This document shows, piece after piece, positions 25,323 to 34,201 of a stretch of 44,653 nt of DNA. Each line of letters opens with the position of its first letter. Position 1 is the first letter of the stretch. The DNA comes from an uncultured Alphaproteobacteria bacterium (GTDB lineage: Bacteria; Pseudomonadota; Alphaproteobacteria; Rhodobacterales; Rhodobacteraceae), in the NCBI GenBank assembly GCA_902533625.1, contig CACAMI010000003.1:101431-146083 (forward strand), written 5' to 3'. The notes under the pieces were generated by a model. The model ran no database searches and was not told the DNA's origin. It worked only from the letters and a program-made list of their open reading frames with translations. A program made the translations under genes and the position numbers.

Positions 25323-26489
25323 ATGGATAGAAGGACAGCTTTAAAGATACTGACGGCGGGACTAATGATTCCTGTTGTTCCTATTAAAATAGCGCATGCA
25401 GCAAAAAAATCAGGGCGGAGATTGGTTCTTATAGAGTTATCTGGTGCCAACGATGGACTCAATACCGTAATTCCCAATAAGGACCACCGATATAGGGAAC
25501 TGCGGCCAAATATAGGATTAGATAAGTCAGAAACCATTTCGCTTTCGAATGATTTTGGGCTTCACGAATCAATGGAGCCAATGGGGCGAATTTGGGAATC
25601 GGGTGAAATGGCTGTTGTCCATGGACTGGGCTATCCAGGCGCCAATCGTTCTCATTTCAAATCAATAGCTCTTTGGGAGACTGGGGGAGATGGAACTGCA
25701 GCTGGGCGCTCAGGGTGGTTAACTGAGGATGTCGAGAATATGCCTGGTCAAGAGCAACTGGAAGCCCATGGCATTAGCCTAGATGGTGGAATGGGAATTT
25801 TTTCATCAGCATCAGGTGTATGGCTTTCTATGACTTCTGCGCAGCAGTTTATGGAATTAACGTCAGATGAAGTTCCTAGCATGAAAACTGAAAATCAGGC
25901 CTTACAAATGCTTCTTGATAGGGCGCACACTCTGAATTCCTCCATGGAGTCTATTTCAAGAAAATTAAAGAAATCATATGCGCGCGAGTTTAGAATAGAA
26001 GGAGGAGATTTAGGTGCTCAGTTTTCCAGGGCTATTTTGTTAATAAATGCTGGCATTAATTCCCCAATATTGAAGGTAAAGATCGGAGGGTTCGATACTC
26101 ACGAAGGGCAACCTTGGCGACACAGAAATAGATTGCGGAATTTAGCTAGAGCAACTGCAGGCTTTTCCAAAGCTCTTAAACAGATAAATCAGTGGGATAA
26201 TACCTTAATAATGACATATTCTGAATTTGGTAGGAGGGCGGCTGAAAATTACACAGAAGGAACTGATCATGGCACTGCGGCCCCTCATTTTCTTCTTGGG
26301 GGCTCGGTAAATGGTGGTTTCTGGGGAGTTCATCCTGATTTAGGAAACTTAAATGAAGGTGATATGATTTTTACTATGGATTATAGATCTGTGTATGAGA
26401 GAATTCTGAGTGACTGGTTTATGCTGAAGGAGAATAAGTTTTTTAAATTTCGTAACGATGAATTAAAAAACATCTTTCAGAATTCCTAA
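25323..26489 (+). CDS. DUF1501 protein with Tat signal
   Basis: Exported protein of 388 residues from the DUF1501 family (alkaline-phosphatase/sulfatase-like fold; activity undefined). The N-terminus MDRRTALKIL followed by a hydrophobic stretch and AHAA is a twin-arginine signal, so it is probably folded with a cofactor or metal before export. Family segments are VLIELSGANDGLNTV, GLGYPGANRSHFKSI, KIGGFDTHEGQPWRHR, TYSEFGRRAAENYTEGTDHG and AAPHFLLGGSVNGGFWG. DUF1501 genes almost always follow DUF1800 genes, as here, and the two products are assumed to work together at the envelope. Complete and intact. Confidence 0.9.
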   Translation: MDRRTALKILTAGLMIPVVPIKIAHAAKKSGRRLVLIELSGANDGLNTVIPNKDHRYRELRPNIGLDKSETISLSNDFGLHESMEPMGRIWESGEMAVVHGLGYPGANRSHFKSIALWETGGDGTAAGRSGWLTEDVENMPGQEQLEAHGISLDGGMGIFSSASGVWLSMTSAQQFMELTSDEVPSMKTENQALQMLLDRAHTLNSSMESISRKLKKSYAREFRIEGGDLGAQFSRAILLINAGINSPILKVKIGGFDTHEGQPWRHRNRLRNLARATAGFSKALKQINQWDNTLIMTYSEFGRRAAENYTEGTDHGTAAPHFLLGGSVNGGFWGVHPDLGNLNEGDMIFTMDYRSVYERILSDWFMLKENKFFKFRNDELKNIFQNS

Positions 26490-26575
26490 AATCGTCATTT
26501 GTGTCGCAAACATTATAGATAACTTTTTGCTATAACTCTTCTATAGATCTTCGGTTGATTGGAGCAGTTTGAATT

Positions 26576-27469
26576 ATGTCAAAACTATACTCAAATCTTT
26601 TTTGTATATCTGCAATGATACTGTGGGCTGCCAGTTTCCCAGCTAAGGACATATTGCTCAAGATATGGGACCCTTTGTTTTTATATGCTTTTGGCCTTGT
26701 AATAGCTTCATTGCTTACGTTAGGGATCTGGTTTTTTTTTGAGGGCATTAAGGAAATTAGAAAATTTCCCTGGATTAAAGCACTTATAATAGGTGGTATA
26801 GGCTTTGGTGTAGGCGGTTCCTTTTTCATTTTCGCTCAAAGTTTATCTAGCGCGGTTACTGTAGCCATAGCAGCAGCGTTTATGCCAATTTTTGCAACAG
26901 TGATTGAAATAATTATGGATGGGAGATCTCTTAATGTTAGATTTATTATAGGTGTTTTTATTTCTATCCTAGGAGGGCTAGTTATGACTTTGGGCTCTGA
27001 CGGTGGAGGCTATAATGCCTTGGGCCTACTGATTGCGCTACCCGCAGTCATTTTGTTTGCATGGGCCTCACGTCAAATCACGAAAAGTTTATCAGGCTTT
27101 AGTAACCTTGCACAAGGATCGATATCAATTCTTGGAGCTGGATTAGCTATTAGTATCCCATATTTTGCTTTAAATAATGGAATTGATATGGGTCAAATCT
27201 TAACGTCTTTGGACATTTATCAAGTTTTATGCATTCTGATTTTTGCAGCGACTGGCATTTCTATTTCTCAAGTATTGTGGATAAAAGGTGTTTCTCAGCT
27301 AGGCATTGCAATGGCTTCAATTCATATGAATTCCGCCCCGTTTTACGTTATGCTCTTTGTTTTTCTACTTGGAGGCTCATGGATATGGGTACAGTTTTGG
27401 GCGTTAATTTTAGTTGTGATAGGAGTTTTATTAACCCAAATTGAGAATTCAAAATTCATTAGAATTTAA
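26576..27469 (+). CDS. EamA/DMT-family permease
   Basis: Inner-membrane transporter of 297 residues with ten predicted helices in two EamA repeats (helix 1 is FCISAMILWAASFPAKDILL). GSFFIFAQSLSSAVTVAIAAAF and the second-repeat stretch SQVLWIKGVSQLGIAMASIH are typical. Substrate unknown. It lies 86 nt after the DUF1501 gene on the same strand, so it may have its own promoter. It is one of three DMT permeases in this window; the three are clearly different from each other. Confidence 0.87.
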   Translation: MSKLYSNLFCISAMILWAASFPAKDILLKIWDPLFLYAFGLVIASLLTLGIWFFFEGIKEIRKFPWIKALIIGGIGFGVGGSFFIFAQSLSSAVTVAIAAAFMPIFATVIEIIMDGRSLNVRFIIGVFISILGGLVMTLGSDGGGYNALGLLIALPAVILFAWASRQITKSLSGFSNLAQGSISILGAGLAISIPYFALNNGIDMGQILTSLDIYQVLCILIFAATGISISQVLWIKGVSQLGIAMASIHMNSAPFYVMLFVFLLGGSWIWVQFWALILVVIGVLLTQIENSKFIRI

Positions 27470-27479
27470 ATAATTAAAA

Positions 27480-28325
27480 CTATTTTGTATTTGCCCAGAT
27501 TTTTTCTATCCAAGACTTAATAGTAAGAGATTCTTCCCATCTATTCGACATTTCCTTACCTAATTCGTTTGTTATTGCATATTCTGGGGGACCTAACTCA
27601 CAAAGGAATAAGAAATCTCCTTCAGAATTTCGCTTCTTCCAACTGTGTACCCCTTCTCTCCACCAGCTCTTAAATAATTCTACCCATTTTTGATTTTGCG
27701 GAAAATGTAACTGAAGTTGAATTTGTTGGCGGCTTGCAACTCTGCCTTGAAAGCTATCTGATCTTTCAATTATTCTTGAAATTAAGTTTAAGTCTCTGAT
27801 GCCTAAAGGAAACCAAAACTCTCGATCGACAACATAATGAGACAGGTCTGCACACAAACGCATTTCTGGAATTGCATCTAAGAGAAGGAGAGTTGAATAA
27901 AGGTCATTAGTTATGCAATTTCTATGTGTCTCAAACTGGATTGGCATTCCTATTTTTTCTGACATTTCCAACCATGCTCTAATAACCGGAATCATACCAT
28001 CAAGTGACAAGGGAGTTACTTGGCCAATGACGTCAACAAATGGAGATCCAAAATCTTTTGCCATTTTTAAAGTATCTTCAAAAGAAGAAACAGTTTTAGG
28101 AAAGGCAACTATTAAAGGCGTAAGATCATTTTTCTCTAGATAACGCCTAATAGCATTTGCCTCATTTACATCGCTAGCGCCTAAATCCAGAGCAAGTCCC
28201 GCAAAACCCGCATCCTTAACTTTTAAGCAAATATCTTCGTGTGATAATATATTTCCAGTATTGTCATGAGGTTTCATAGACCAAAGAGACGTATAGATTT
28301 GAAGCCTTTGTTTATTTTTTTTCAT
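27480..28325 (-). CDS. TIM-barrel sugar phosphate isomerase/epimerase-like protein
   Basis: Xylose-isomerase-like TIM-barrel protein of 281 residues, cytoplasmic. Barrel features are readable: AGFAGLALDLG (strand 2), TPLIVAF (strand 3), FVDVIGQVTPLS (strand 4), MPIQFETHRNC (strand 5, with the metal Glu) and LCADLSHYVVDRE (strand 6, with Asp/His). This set of acidic and His residues usually binds one divalent metal. The substrate is unknown; members act on inositols, keto-sugars or hydroxy acids. Its ATG overlaps the stop of the upstream desaturase gene by 4 nt, so the two are translationally coupled and probably share a pathway. Confidence 0.78.
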   Translation of the reverse strand: MKKNKQRLQIYTSLWSMKPHDNTGNILSHEDICLKVKDAGFAGLALDLGASDVNEANAIRRYLEKNDLTPLIVAFPKTVSSFEDTLKMAKDFGSPFVDVIGQVTPLSLDGMIPVIRAWLEMSEKIGMPIQFETHRNCITNDLYSTLLLLDAIPEMRLCADLSHYVVDREFWFPLGIRDLNLISRIIERSDSFQGRVASRQQIQLQLHFPQNQKWVELFKSWWREGVHSWKKRNSEGDFLFLCELGPPEYAITNELGKEMSNRWEESLTIKSWIEKIWANTK

Positions 28326-29305
28326 GCTTCTAATTTTATAGGTTTCTTATTATCCTTGCTAGAAATAACCCAGACTTCATTTTGTGGCCACTTACTTTCA
28401 TCTTTTTCAAGAAGACGCGATATAACTGAAAACTGGAATTCTAGCCAACCCATAGAATGTACAGGTCCAGACACCTCTTCTACCTTTTTATTTAAATGTT
28501 TTAATTTCCAAAAAGGAACTGATGGAAAGGTATGATGTGCGGTGTGGTAAGGCATCTGCCAGCATAGCCATTTAAAGAAAAAATTTGTTCTAGTGGATCT
28601 GGTGTTTTTTAAAATATCATCTTCATGAGATAATCCTAAATGCTCTATAGTATTTTGGAGTTGGTGAATTGGTTTCGTTAAAACCATTGGTAGAACCCAA
28701 AAATAAATAGCAAACAAGTTTTGAAAATATAAAGAAATAAGAATAATAGTTGCATACCCTAAGAGATGAACTTGGGATTCTAAAATGACTTTTCTTTCTT
28801 GGCTTTTAAAGATATAGGGCTCAATGATTTTTCCTAGGCCTCGCCTAAGAATTCCCACCCATCTATTTTTCCAATAAGTAATTCCAGATAGCCAAAGTAA
28901 ATATGATTTCAACGTGAAAGCTTCTCTGGCCAGTTCTCCATCCTTTTCCCAATTTTGAGTAAATTTATGATGAGCAAAATGCATAATTTGGTCAAAATCT
29001 CTAGGGAAAAACATAAAAAATCCAATTACTCGGCCAAAGAATTCATTAATAAAGGCAGTTTTGAATACCGTGGAGTGGGAAAGTTCGTGCTGACCAGCAT
29101 ATAAAAAATTAATCAAAACACCCATAATAAAACCACTTAAAAGACACCACCAGGATCCAAGGAGATGGTAATGAATTAATCCAACAATAAAAATTGAAAG
29201 GAAATGGCTTATAAGTTGAAAAAATCCTGCAAAATTGGACTTTTTGTTTAAAGCTCTTAATTCAGCAGGTGTTAAGATATGCCTTCTTGAAAAACTTTCT
29301 TCCAT
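28322..29305 (-). CDS. Membrane di-iron fatty acid desaturase/hydroxylase family protein
   Basis: Integral membrane oxygenase of 327 residues with the three histidine boxes of the desaturase family: H73-x3-H77 (GQHELSH), H109-x2-HH113 (HFAHH) and H254-x2-HH258 (YHTAHH), plus extra histidines (H214, H222). Helices are predicted around 30-50, 52-70, 92-101 and 181-210. The family includes lipid desaturases and also hydroxylases/demethylases such as the MocD-like group. The coupling to a TIM-barrel gene (4-nt overlap) and an upstream MetE-like gene (31 nt away) makes a small-molecule substrate at least as likely as a lipid. The electron donor is not encoded nearby. Confidence 0.85.
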   Translation of the reverse strand: MEESFSRRHILTPAELRALNKKSNFAGFFQLISHFLSIFIVGLIHYHLLGSWWCLLSGFIMGVLINFLYAGQHELSHSTVFKTAFINEFFGRVIGFFMFFPRDFDQIMHFAHHKFTQNWEKDGELAREAFTLKSYLLWLSGITYWKNRWVGILRRGLGKIIEPYIFKSQERKVILESQVHLLGYATIILISLYFQNLFAIYFWVLPMVLTKPIHQLQNTIEHLGLSHEDDILKNTRSTRTNFFFKWLCWQMPYHTAHHTFPSVPFWKLKHLNKKVEEVSGPVHSMGWLEFQFSVISRLLEKDESKWPQNEVWVISSKDNKKPIKLEA

Positions 29306-29336
29306 CTACCTATCCCTTCTATCCCTTATAAAACAT

Positions 29337-30458
29337 TTAGGTATTTACTCCCCCCCAAATGCTTTCCGCAGTTTCTACTACCAGATCCAGCTTGCGCTTT
29401 TGATCGTCAATTGAGAGATCATTTCCTTCTTCGGTAGACGAAAACCCGCATTGAGGGGCTATTCCCAGCTGTTCCATTTCTATGAAATTCGACGCTTCTT
29501 CAAATTTACGTTTCAGATCATCTAAATCCTCTAAGCTTCCAGATTTTGTCGTAATGAAACCAGGCAAAACTCTTTGGTTTCCCTTTGGTAAAAGTCTGAG
29601 TGGCTCCAACCCACCGGCTCTTTCAGTATCATATTCCATGAAAAATACGTCAACTCCAGTCATATTAAAAACGGCATCTGCAGCTGGATCGTAAGCACCT
29701 TCTGCGGCATAGGTAGATCGGAAATTTCCTCTGCAGAGATGCATCCCGATTGTCATATCTTGTGGTCTGTCTACTATTGCATCATGCATCATTTTTGCGT
29801 ACCGGTTTATAAGATCATCTGGATCCATTCCTTCGGCTCTTTTAGCCTCTCTATGATTAGGGTCACATAAATAAGCAAAGAAAATGTCATCCATTTGGAG
29901 ATATCGACAACCTGCATTATAAAAAGCAGAAACAGCTTTTTTATACGTTTTGGAAATATCAGAACATAGTAGGTCAAGGTCCTTATATTTTTCAGGATGT
30001 ATGTCAGATAAAGCGGTTCTAAAGTGACAACTACTTGGCCCTGGTATTGAAATTTTAGGAAGCATATTTGTATTTTCAGCTACAAATTTATAATGATCAA
30101 GCATTGGATGATTGTCTGGAAAATCAAGGGAACCAGTTATTGTAGGAAAAATAGGTCTTAGCTTCATTCCAGAAAACTGTACTCCCTCTTTACGCTCTAC
30201 TAAATCTAATCCGGTTAAGCCACCCATGAAATCATAATGCCAAAATGAACGCCTTGCCTCGCCATCAGTAATTGCAGCTAAGCCTGCATTTTCCTGCATT
30301 TTTATATTATCAATGATTGCTTCATTTTCTATTATTGTTAGCTCTTCGCGGGATATGGATTCTTCATCAAAAAACTTTTTTCTTGCAATTTTTAGTTGGT
30401 CTACTCTTAACAGGCTACCAACGTGGTCAGCTCTAAACGGTGGTTTTAATTTCGACAT
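29337..30458 (-). CDS. Cobalamin-independent methionine synthase-like (MetE C-terminal domain) protein
   Basis: Single-domain MetE-type zinc methyltransferase of 373 residues, half the size of true MetE (about 750), so it lacks the N-terminal folate-supporting domain. The zinc set is complete: H240 and C242 (GMHLCRGN), E275 (FFMEYDTER) and C337 (APQCGFSS). The start PPFRADHVGSLLRP-like motif (residues 6-19) is typical of the YxjG/YxjH type. It probably transfers a methyl group to or from a thiol; the donor is unknown. It heads the operon with the desaturase and TIM-barrel genes. A homocysteine methyltransferase at 2217 is a separate family. Confidence 0.85.
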   Translation of the reverse strand: MSKLKPPFRADHVGSLLRVDQLKIARKKFFDEESISREELTIIENEAIIDNIKMQENAGLAAITDGEARRSFWHYDFMGGLTGLDLVERKEGVQFSGMKLRPIFPTITGSLDFPDNHPMLDHYKFVAENTNMLPKISIPGPSSCHFRTALSDIHPEKYKDLDLLCSDISKTYKKAVSAFYNAGCRYLQMDDIFFAYLCDPNHREAKRAEGMDPDDLINRYAKMMHDAIVDRPQDMTIGMHLCRGNFRSTYAAEGAYDPAADAVFNMTGVDVFFMEYDTERAGGLEPLRLLPKGNQRVLPGFITTKSGSLEDLDDLKRKFEEASNFIEMEQLGIAPQCGFSSTEEGNDLSIDDQKRKLDLVVETAESIWGGVNT

Positions 30459-30479
30459 TTTGTTCCCTTAGCTTATAAG

Positions 30480-30504
30480 AATTACTATACCTAAATTAGT
30501 AATT
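30480..30504. promoter_or_regulatory. Perfect 8-bp dyad in a divergent promoter gap
   Basis: AATTACTA (30480-30487) and TAGTAATT (30497-30504) are perfect inverted arms with a 9-nt spacer, about 22 nt before the MetE-like gene and 76 nt before the divergent methyltransferase gene. The position suits an operator controlling one or both; a chance AT-rich match is also possible. Confidence 0.35.
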
Positions 30505-30580
30505 GTTAAACTATAGCATAAATGGTTTGATACGCTTCTTAAAGTTTTTATTTAATGAGTAGAAAAAAGCAGGACGGAAT

Positions 30581-31429
30581 ATGGAAACCACAGGCGTTAA
30601 TGTTGATCAAAGAAAATTTTGGAACGAATCAAAAGGGAAATCGTGGGTAGAGCTTCAACCTAATATCGATGAATTATTCAAACCAATAAGTAAAAAAGTG
30701 ATAGAAACTTTAGATGCACGGCCAGGTGAAAAAATTTTAGATATTGGCTGTGGTACCGGAGACATGAGCTTTAATCTTTCTGAAAAAGTAGGGCAGAGTG
30801 GACTTGTATACGGGTATGACATTTCTCAACCAATGCTGGAGTTTGCGGAAAAAAGGAGAAAAGAAAGAAACCTATCAAATATTAAATATGTAGAGGCAGA
30901 CCTTCAGACACATAAATTTAATGGTGATATATTTGATGCTCTTTTTAGTAGGTTTGGAGTTATGTTTTTTGAGGACCCAGTCGAAGCATTTAGGAATTTA
31001 AGGAAGATCGTTAAAAAGAATGGAAGAATAGTTTTCGTTTGCTGGGCAGAGCGTCTAGAAAATGACTGGATAGATTTTCCTACCGCTGTTGCATCAAGAT
31101 TCTTAGAGCTTCCTCCAAATCCACCTGAGAAGTCACCAGGGCCATTTGCGTTTGAAGATAAAACTTATGTAAAGGGAGTACTGGAAGAATCAGGTTGGTC
31201 TAGTGTGAATTTCGAAAATTTTACTTGTTCTCATTCATCTGGCCCTACTTTGGAAGAAGCGGCAAGGTTTCTTGGTAAAATGGGTCCAATGTCTGGACCT
31301 GTTGAAAAGGCTGGAATTGAAACCAGAGAGAAATTCTTTTCTGCATTAGGTCAAGAGTTAGAAAAGTTCAAAACGGACCAAGGAGTTATGATGAATTTTA
31401 GTACCTGGATAGTTAGTGCTGTAAACTAG
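30581..31429 (+). CDS. Class I SAM-dependent methyltransferase
   Basis: Rossmann-fold methyltransferase of 282 residues. Motif I is ILDIGCGTGD (52-61), the acidic strand-2 end is YGYDISQPML, motif II-like is VEADLQTHKF and the post-motif segment is FSRFGVMFFEDPVEAFRNL. The latter resembles UbiE/Coq5 and other small-molecule methyltransferases. The C-terminal part (about 170-270, LPPNPPEKSPGPFAFED) is probably the substrate cap. Acceptor unknown. It stands alone on the plus strand, divergent from the MetE-like gene and 4 nt from the stop of the convergent GTPase gene. Confidence 0.83.
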   Translation: METTGVNVDQRKFWNESKGKSWVELQPNIDELFKPISKKVIETLDARPGEKILDIGCGTGDMSFNLSEKVGQSGLVYGYDISQPMLEFAEKRRKERNLSNIKYVEADLQTHKFNGDIFDALFSRFGVMFFEDPVEAFRNLRKIVKKNGRIVFVCWAERLENDWIDFPTAVASRFLELPPNPPEKSPGPFAFEDKTYVKGVLEESGWSSVNFENFTCSHSSGPTLEEAARFLGKMGPMSGPVEKAGIETREKFFSALGQELEKFKTDQGVMMNFSTWIVSAVN

Positions 31430-31433
31430 TAGG

Positions 31434-32342
31434 TCAGCTAACTACAAAACTATTCAGTAATTCCGCTAGTTTTTTGGTATTAATTCTATCCTTCAGACCA
31501 ATCACAACTATTCCGCACTCTTTTTTCGCCTGAGCGGGACATATGTAAGATCTTTTACCAACGGTTTGAATAATAAATATTGAGCCGTCTTTTGAACACA
31601 AAAATCCTTTTGCTCGAATAATATTATTTTTTTCAGATATTAAAAAATCGGTAAGCTTTTCAATATTAAATTTTTCAACACTTTTATAATAAAAGCTAGA
31701 ATATAGTTCTTCCGGGCTATGAAGCTTTAGCATATCTTCAGTAAAGTTTTCTGGGTCAAAAGATTTAAAAATTAATTCGCTTTCCAGATTGCCAAAATTA
31801 GCAAAAACAATTTCGGCTTTTGAGTTAATTTCTGAAATAAAATCTTTGGTTTTTATAACTTTATCCTCAGTAGAAAGATCTATTTTGTTCATAACGACTA
31901 AATCTGCTGAAAGTAACTGGCGTAAAATAGTATCCGAGAGATACTCATCATCTTTTAAGGAAAGAAATGTGTCGGTATCTACTAGAATAATGATACCAAA
32001 AACTGTTAGATTAGGAATAAGAGCAACTGAACTGGCCACCATAGAGGGCATAGCCACTCCACTAGTTTCAATAAGGATGTGATCAATAACCTTGCCGCTA
32101 TCACCTAACTCTGAAAGGGTCTCAGTAAGGGCATCGCCATAACTACAACAAATACATCCTCCCGCTAAACTTATTAGATTTTCATCTTTTGCTTCAATTA
32201 GATCTTCATCAATTGGAAGGTTTCCAAATTCATTAACAAGTATAGCAATTTTCTTCCCTTGGTTTTTTCTCAACAGTTGGTTTACAAGTGTTGTTTTTCC
32301 TGTCCCCAAATAACCACTAAGAATAGTAACGGGAGTGTTCAT
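31434..32342 (-). CDS. CobW/COG0523 family G3E GTPase (metal chaperone-like)
   Basis: Cytoplasmic GTPase of 302 residues. The P-loop is GYLGTGKT (10-17), the metal-binding motif is C63-I-C65-C66 (AGGCICCSYGDAL), the switch region includes LIETSGVAMP and the base-specificity motif is NKID. The CobW_C domain follows from about residue 220. These proteins deliver zinc, cobalt, iron or other metals to target enzymes or help cofactor insertion. The gene starts 1 nt after the stop of the upstream amidohydrolase gene, a metalloenzyme, so that protein is a plausible client. This is inference from context. Confidence 0.87.
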   Translation of the reverse strand: MNTPVTILSGYLGTGKTTLVNQLLRKNQGKKIAILVNEFGNLPIDEDLIEAKDENLISLAGGCICCSYGDALTETLSELGDSGKVIDHILIETSGVAMPSMVASSVALIPNLTVFGIIILVDTDTFLSLKDDEYLSDTILRQLLSADLVVMNKIDLSTEDKVIKTKDFISEINSKAEIVFANFGNLESELIFKSFDPENFTEDMLKLHSPEELYSSFYYKSVEKFNIEKLTDFLISEKNNIIRAKGFLCSKDGSIFIIQTVGKRSYICPAQAKKECGIVVIGLKDRINTKKLAELLNSFVVS

Positions 32343-32343
32343 A

Positions 32344-33981
32344 CTAAATATTTTCTGCTGAAAATATTCTTCCGTTTTGAACTGTTCCCCATACTTTTAT
32401 GTCTTTTATTTTTTCTGGTGAAATATCATATGGGTCATCCTCTAGAACAGCAAAGTCAGCTTTTTTACCAACTTCGATAGAGCCTATTTCACTGTCAAGT
32501 TTTAGCGTATATGCAGCTCCAAGAGTAATTGCACGAAGTGCTTGATCAATAGAAATTCTTTCTGATTCACCTAGGATTCGTCCAGAAATTGTTTGACGAT
32601 TTATAGCACACCAGGCGGTAAATAAAGGCCCCAGGGGTGTCACAGGAGCATCAGAGTGTATAGCCAAAGGTACGTTATTGTCTAAAGCTGTTTTACATGA
32701 ATTCATTCTTTCTGCTCTCTCTGGACCAACGGTTTTTCTATAGTGTTCTTCCCCCCAATAATAAAGATGATTTGCGAAAAGATTAACGCAAAGGCCTAAT
32801 TTTTTCATTCTTCGAAATTGTGAGCTGTTTGCCAGTTGGCAGTGCTGCAGGGTAAAACGGTGATCATTAGATGGGTACTTTAGCAAAGCATTCTCTAGGG
32901 TATCAAGGACTAACTCAGTGGCTTGATCTCCATTGGTATGGGTATGGATTTGAATATTTTCCTTTAGGGTCAATTCTATAACTTCCCTGAGTTGGTCAGG
33001 ACTTACATACCACAAACCTTGTGGAGAACCATTAAAATAACCAGGCCATTTAAGCCTAGCGGTAAAGCCTTGTATAGAACCATCCACGACAACTTTTATG
33101 CGCCCTAATCTCAGGAGATCGGTACTCATCTCTTTCAACTTCTTTATATGACCTACGAGATCGAGGGGCGTAACTCCTTGAAACAATCGCAAAGGCACAA
33201 TCCTTGCTGGAAATTTTGCTTCACTTGTTACACGATTCATCATTTCTATTGTTTCATCTGAGAGTAAATTAGCTAGGTCAGTAGCTGTGGTTACGCCTGC
33301 TCGAACACATAATTTGGCAAAACCCCTAACACCATCTTCATCTGTATTTAATAAGTCTTTCCCTAATCCTACATGGATGGAAAGAGGAACCATCGCTTCT
33401 GGTCCTCTCAATTCTCCCACTGGCAAACCTTTGTCATCTAGCGGAATTCCTGGGTGGTTAATTCCTGAACGTGCCAAGCCACCTAACTCCAGTGCTTTAG
33501 TATTTACATACATAATATGCCCTGATGCATTTAGGATTCCAATTGGTCTTGTCTTTGACACTTTGTCTAAGAGCTGTCTATTAATTTTTTCTTCAACAAA
33601 ATAAATTGGATCAACTCCCCAACCAGATAAAGGAGCCTCTGGTTCTAATATCTTCTTCTCTTCTTCCTTTAATCTTTCAACTAAAGAAGTTAGTGTTTTG
33701 GACCCTTCCCAAAGTTTTCCATTAGGATCCTTTCTATCGAAGTATCCACAATATGTTTTCTTCCAAAAGGTACCTTCCATGGAGTGTGAGTGACCTTCAA
33801 CAAACCCGGGCATGATGACTTTTTCCAAAAAGGTTTCATTTAGGTTGTAAGGACCCCATGCCACGATATCCTCAAGGGACCCTACAGCAATGATTCTGTC
33901 TTCGCTTACTGCAACATGGGTTGCTTTAGGGTTACTTGGATTCATTGTTAAAATTTTCTTTGCCTGAAATACTGTGTTCAT
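32344..33981 (-). CDS. YtcJ-type metal-dependent amidohydrolase
   Basis: Amidohydrolase of 545 residues with no signal peptide. Metal-site features are VEGHSHSMEG (HxH), QIHTHTNGDQATEL, TLQHCQLANS and AIHSDAPVTPLGP (Asp). The C-terminal HADFAVLEDDPYDI-like segment (here KKADFAVLEDDPYDI) closes the composite domain. The family hydrolyses N-acyl or amide bonds of small molecules such as formylated or acylated amines. It is divergent from the second peptide-type ABC operon across a 220-nt gap and followed at 1 nt by a metal-chaperone-like GTPase, so it may act on the imported compound. Substrate unknown. Confidence 0.85.
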   Translation of the reverse strand: MNTVFQAKKILTMNPSNPKATHVAVSEDRIIAVGSLEDIVAWGPYNLNETFLEKVIMPGFVEGHSHSMEGTFWKKTYCGYFDRKDPNGKLWEGSKTLTSLVERLKEEEKKILEPEAPLSGWGVDPIYFVEEKINRQLLDKVSKTRPIGILNASGHIMYVNTKALELGGLARSGINHPGIPLDDKGLPVGELRGPEAMVPLSIHVGLGKDLLNTDEDGVRGFAKLCVRAGVTTATDLANLLSDETIEMMNRVTSEAKFPARIVPLRLFQGVTPLDLVGHIKKLKEMSTDLLRLGRIKVVVDGSIQGFTARLKWPGYFNGSPQGLWYVSPDQLREVIELTLKENIQIHTHTNGDQATELVLDTLENALLKYPSNDHRFTLQHCQLANSSQFRRMKKLGLCVNLFANHLYYWGEEHYRKTVGPERAERMNSCKTALDNNVPLAIHSDAPVTPLGPLFTAWCAINRQTISGRILGESERISIDQALRAITLGAAYTLKLDSEIGSIEVGKKADFAVLEDDPYDISPEKIKDIKVWGTVQNGRIFSAENI

Positions 33982-34011
33982 ATTAGTATCCTATTTTAAC
34001 CGTATACTAAT
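33982..34011. promoter_or_regulatory. Perfect 8-bp dyad directly before the amidohydrolase start
   Basis: ATTAGTAT (33982-33989) and ATACTAAT (34004-34011) are perfect inverted arms with a 14-nt spacer, touching the start codon of the minus-strand amidohydrolase gene. It may be an operator or an RNA structure over the initiation site. The remaining 190 nt of this gap up to the binding-protein gene is AT-rich, with no convincing -35/-10 pair that I could fix. Confidence 0.35.
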
Positions 34012-34201
34012 TCTTAGATGCATTATGGGAAAATATGCAAGAATATTTTTTTCGTTCATTTTCAGTACTTTAGGGAAGGTATTTTTATTTTTCCTCTAAA
34101 TTTTTCTTGCATTTTATTTTGGCCGTAGCATTGTTAAGCTCAGAGGTAGAAATAAAATCTTTTTTCGAGCACTACAAAACCACATTGTAAGGAGAGAAAA
34201 T

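Noticed and set aside
25313-25327. A 15-nt sequence (aggacggaatatgga) repeated at 30571-30585, covering the ribosome site and start of two genes
   Set aside because: Both copies are simple Shine-Dalgarno plus ATG contexts; no longer homology surrounds them, so it is most likely coincidence.
34106-34140. Possible -35 (TTGCAT) and -10-like hexamer before the second binding-protein gene
   Set aside because: The -10 match (CATTGT) is too poor to call a promoter.
33982-34201. Searched the longest gap, and the other gaps, for tRNA, riboswitch, CRISPR or mobile-element ends
   Set aside because: No cloverleaf, no repeated spacers, no transposase remains and no recognised aptamer consensus was seen.
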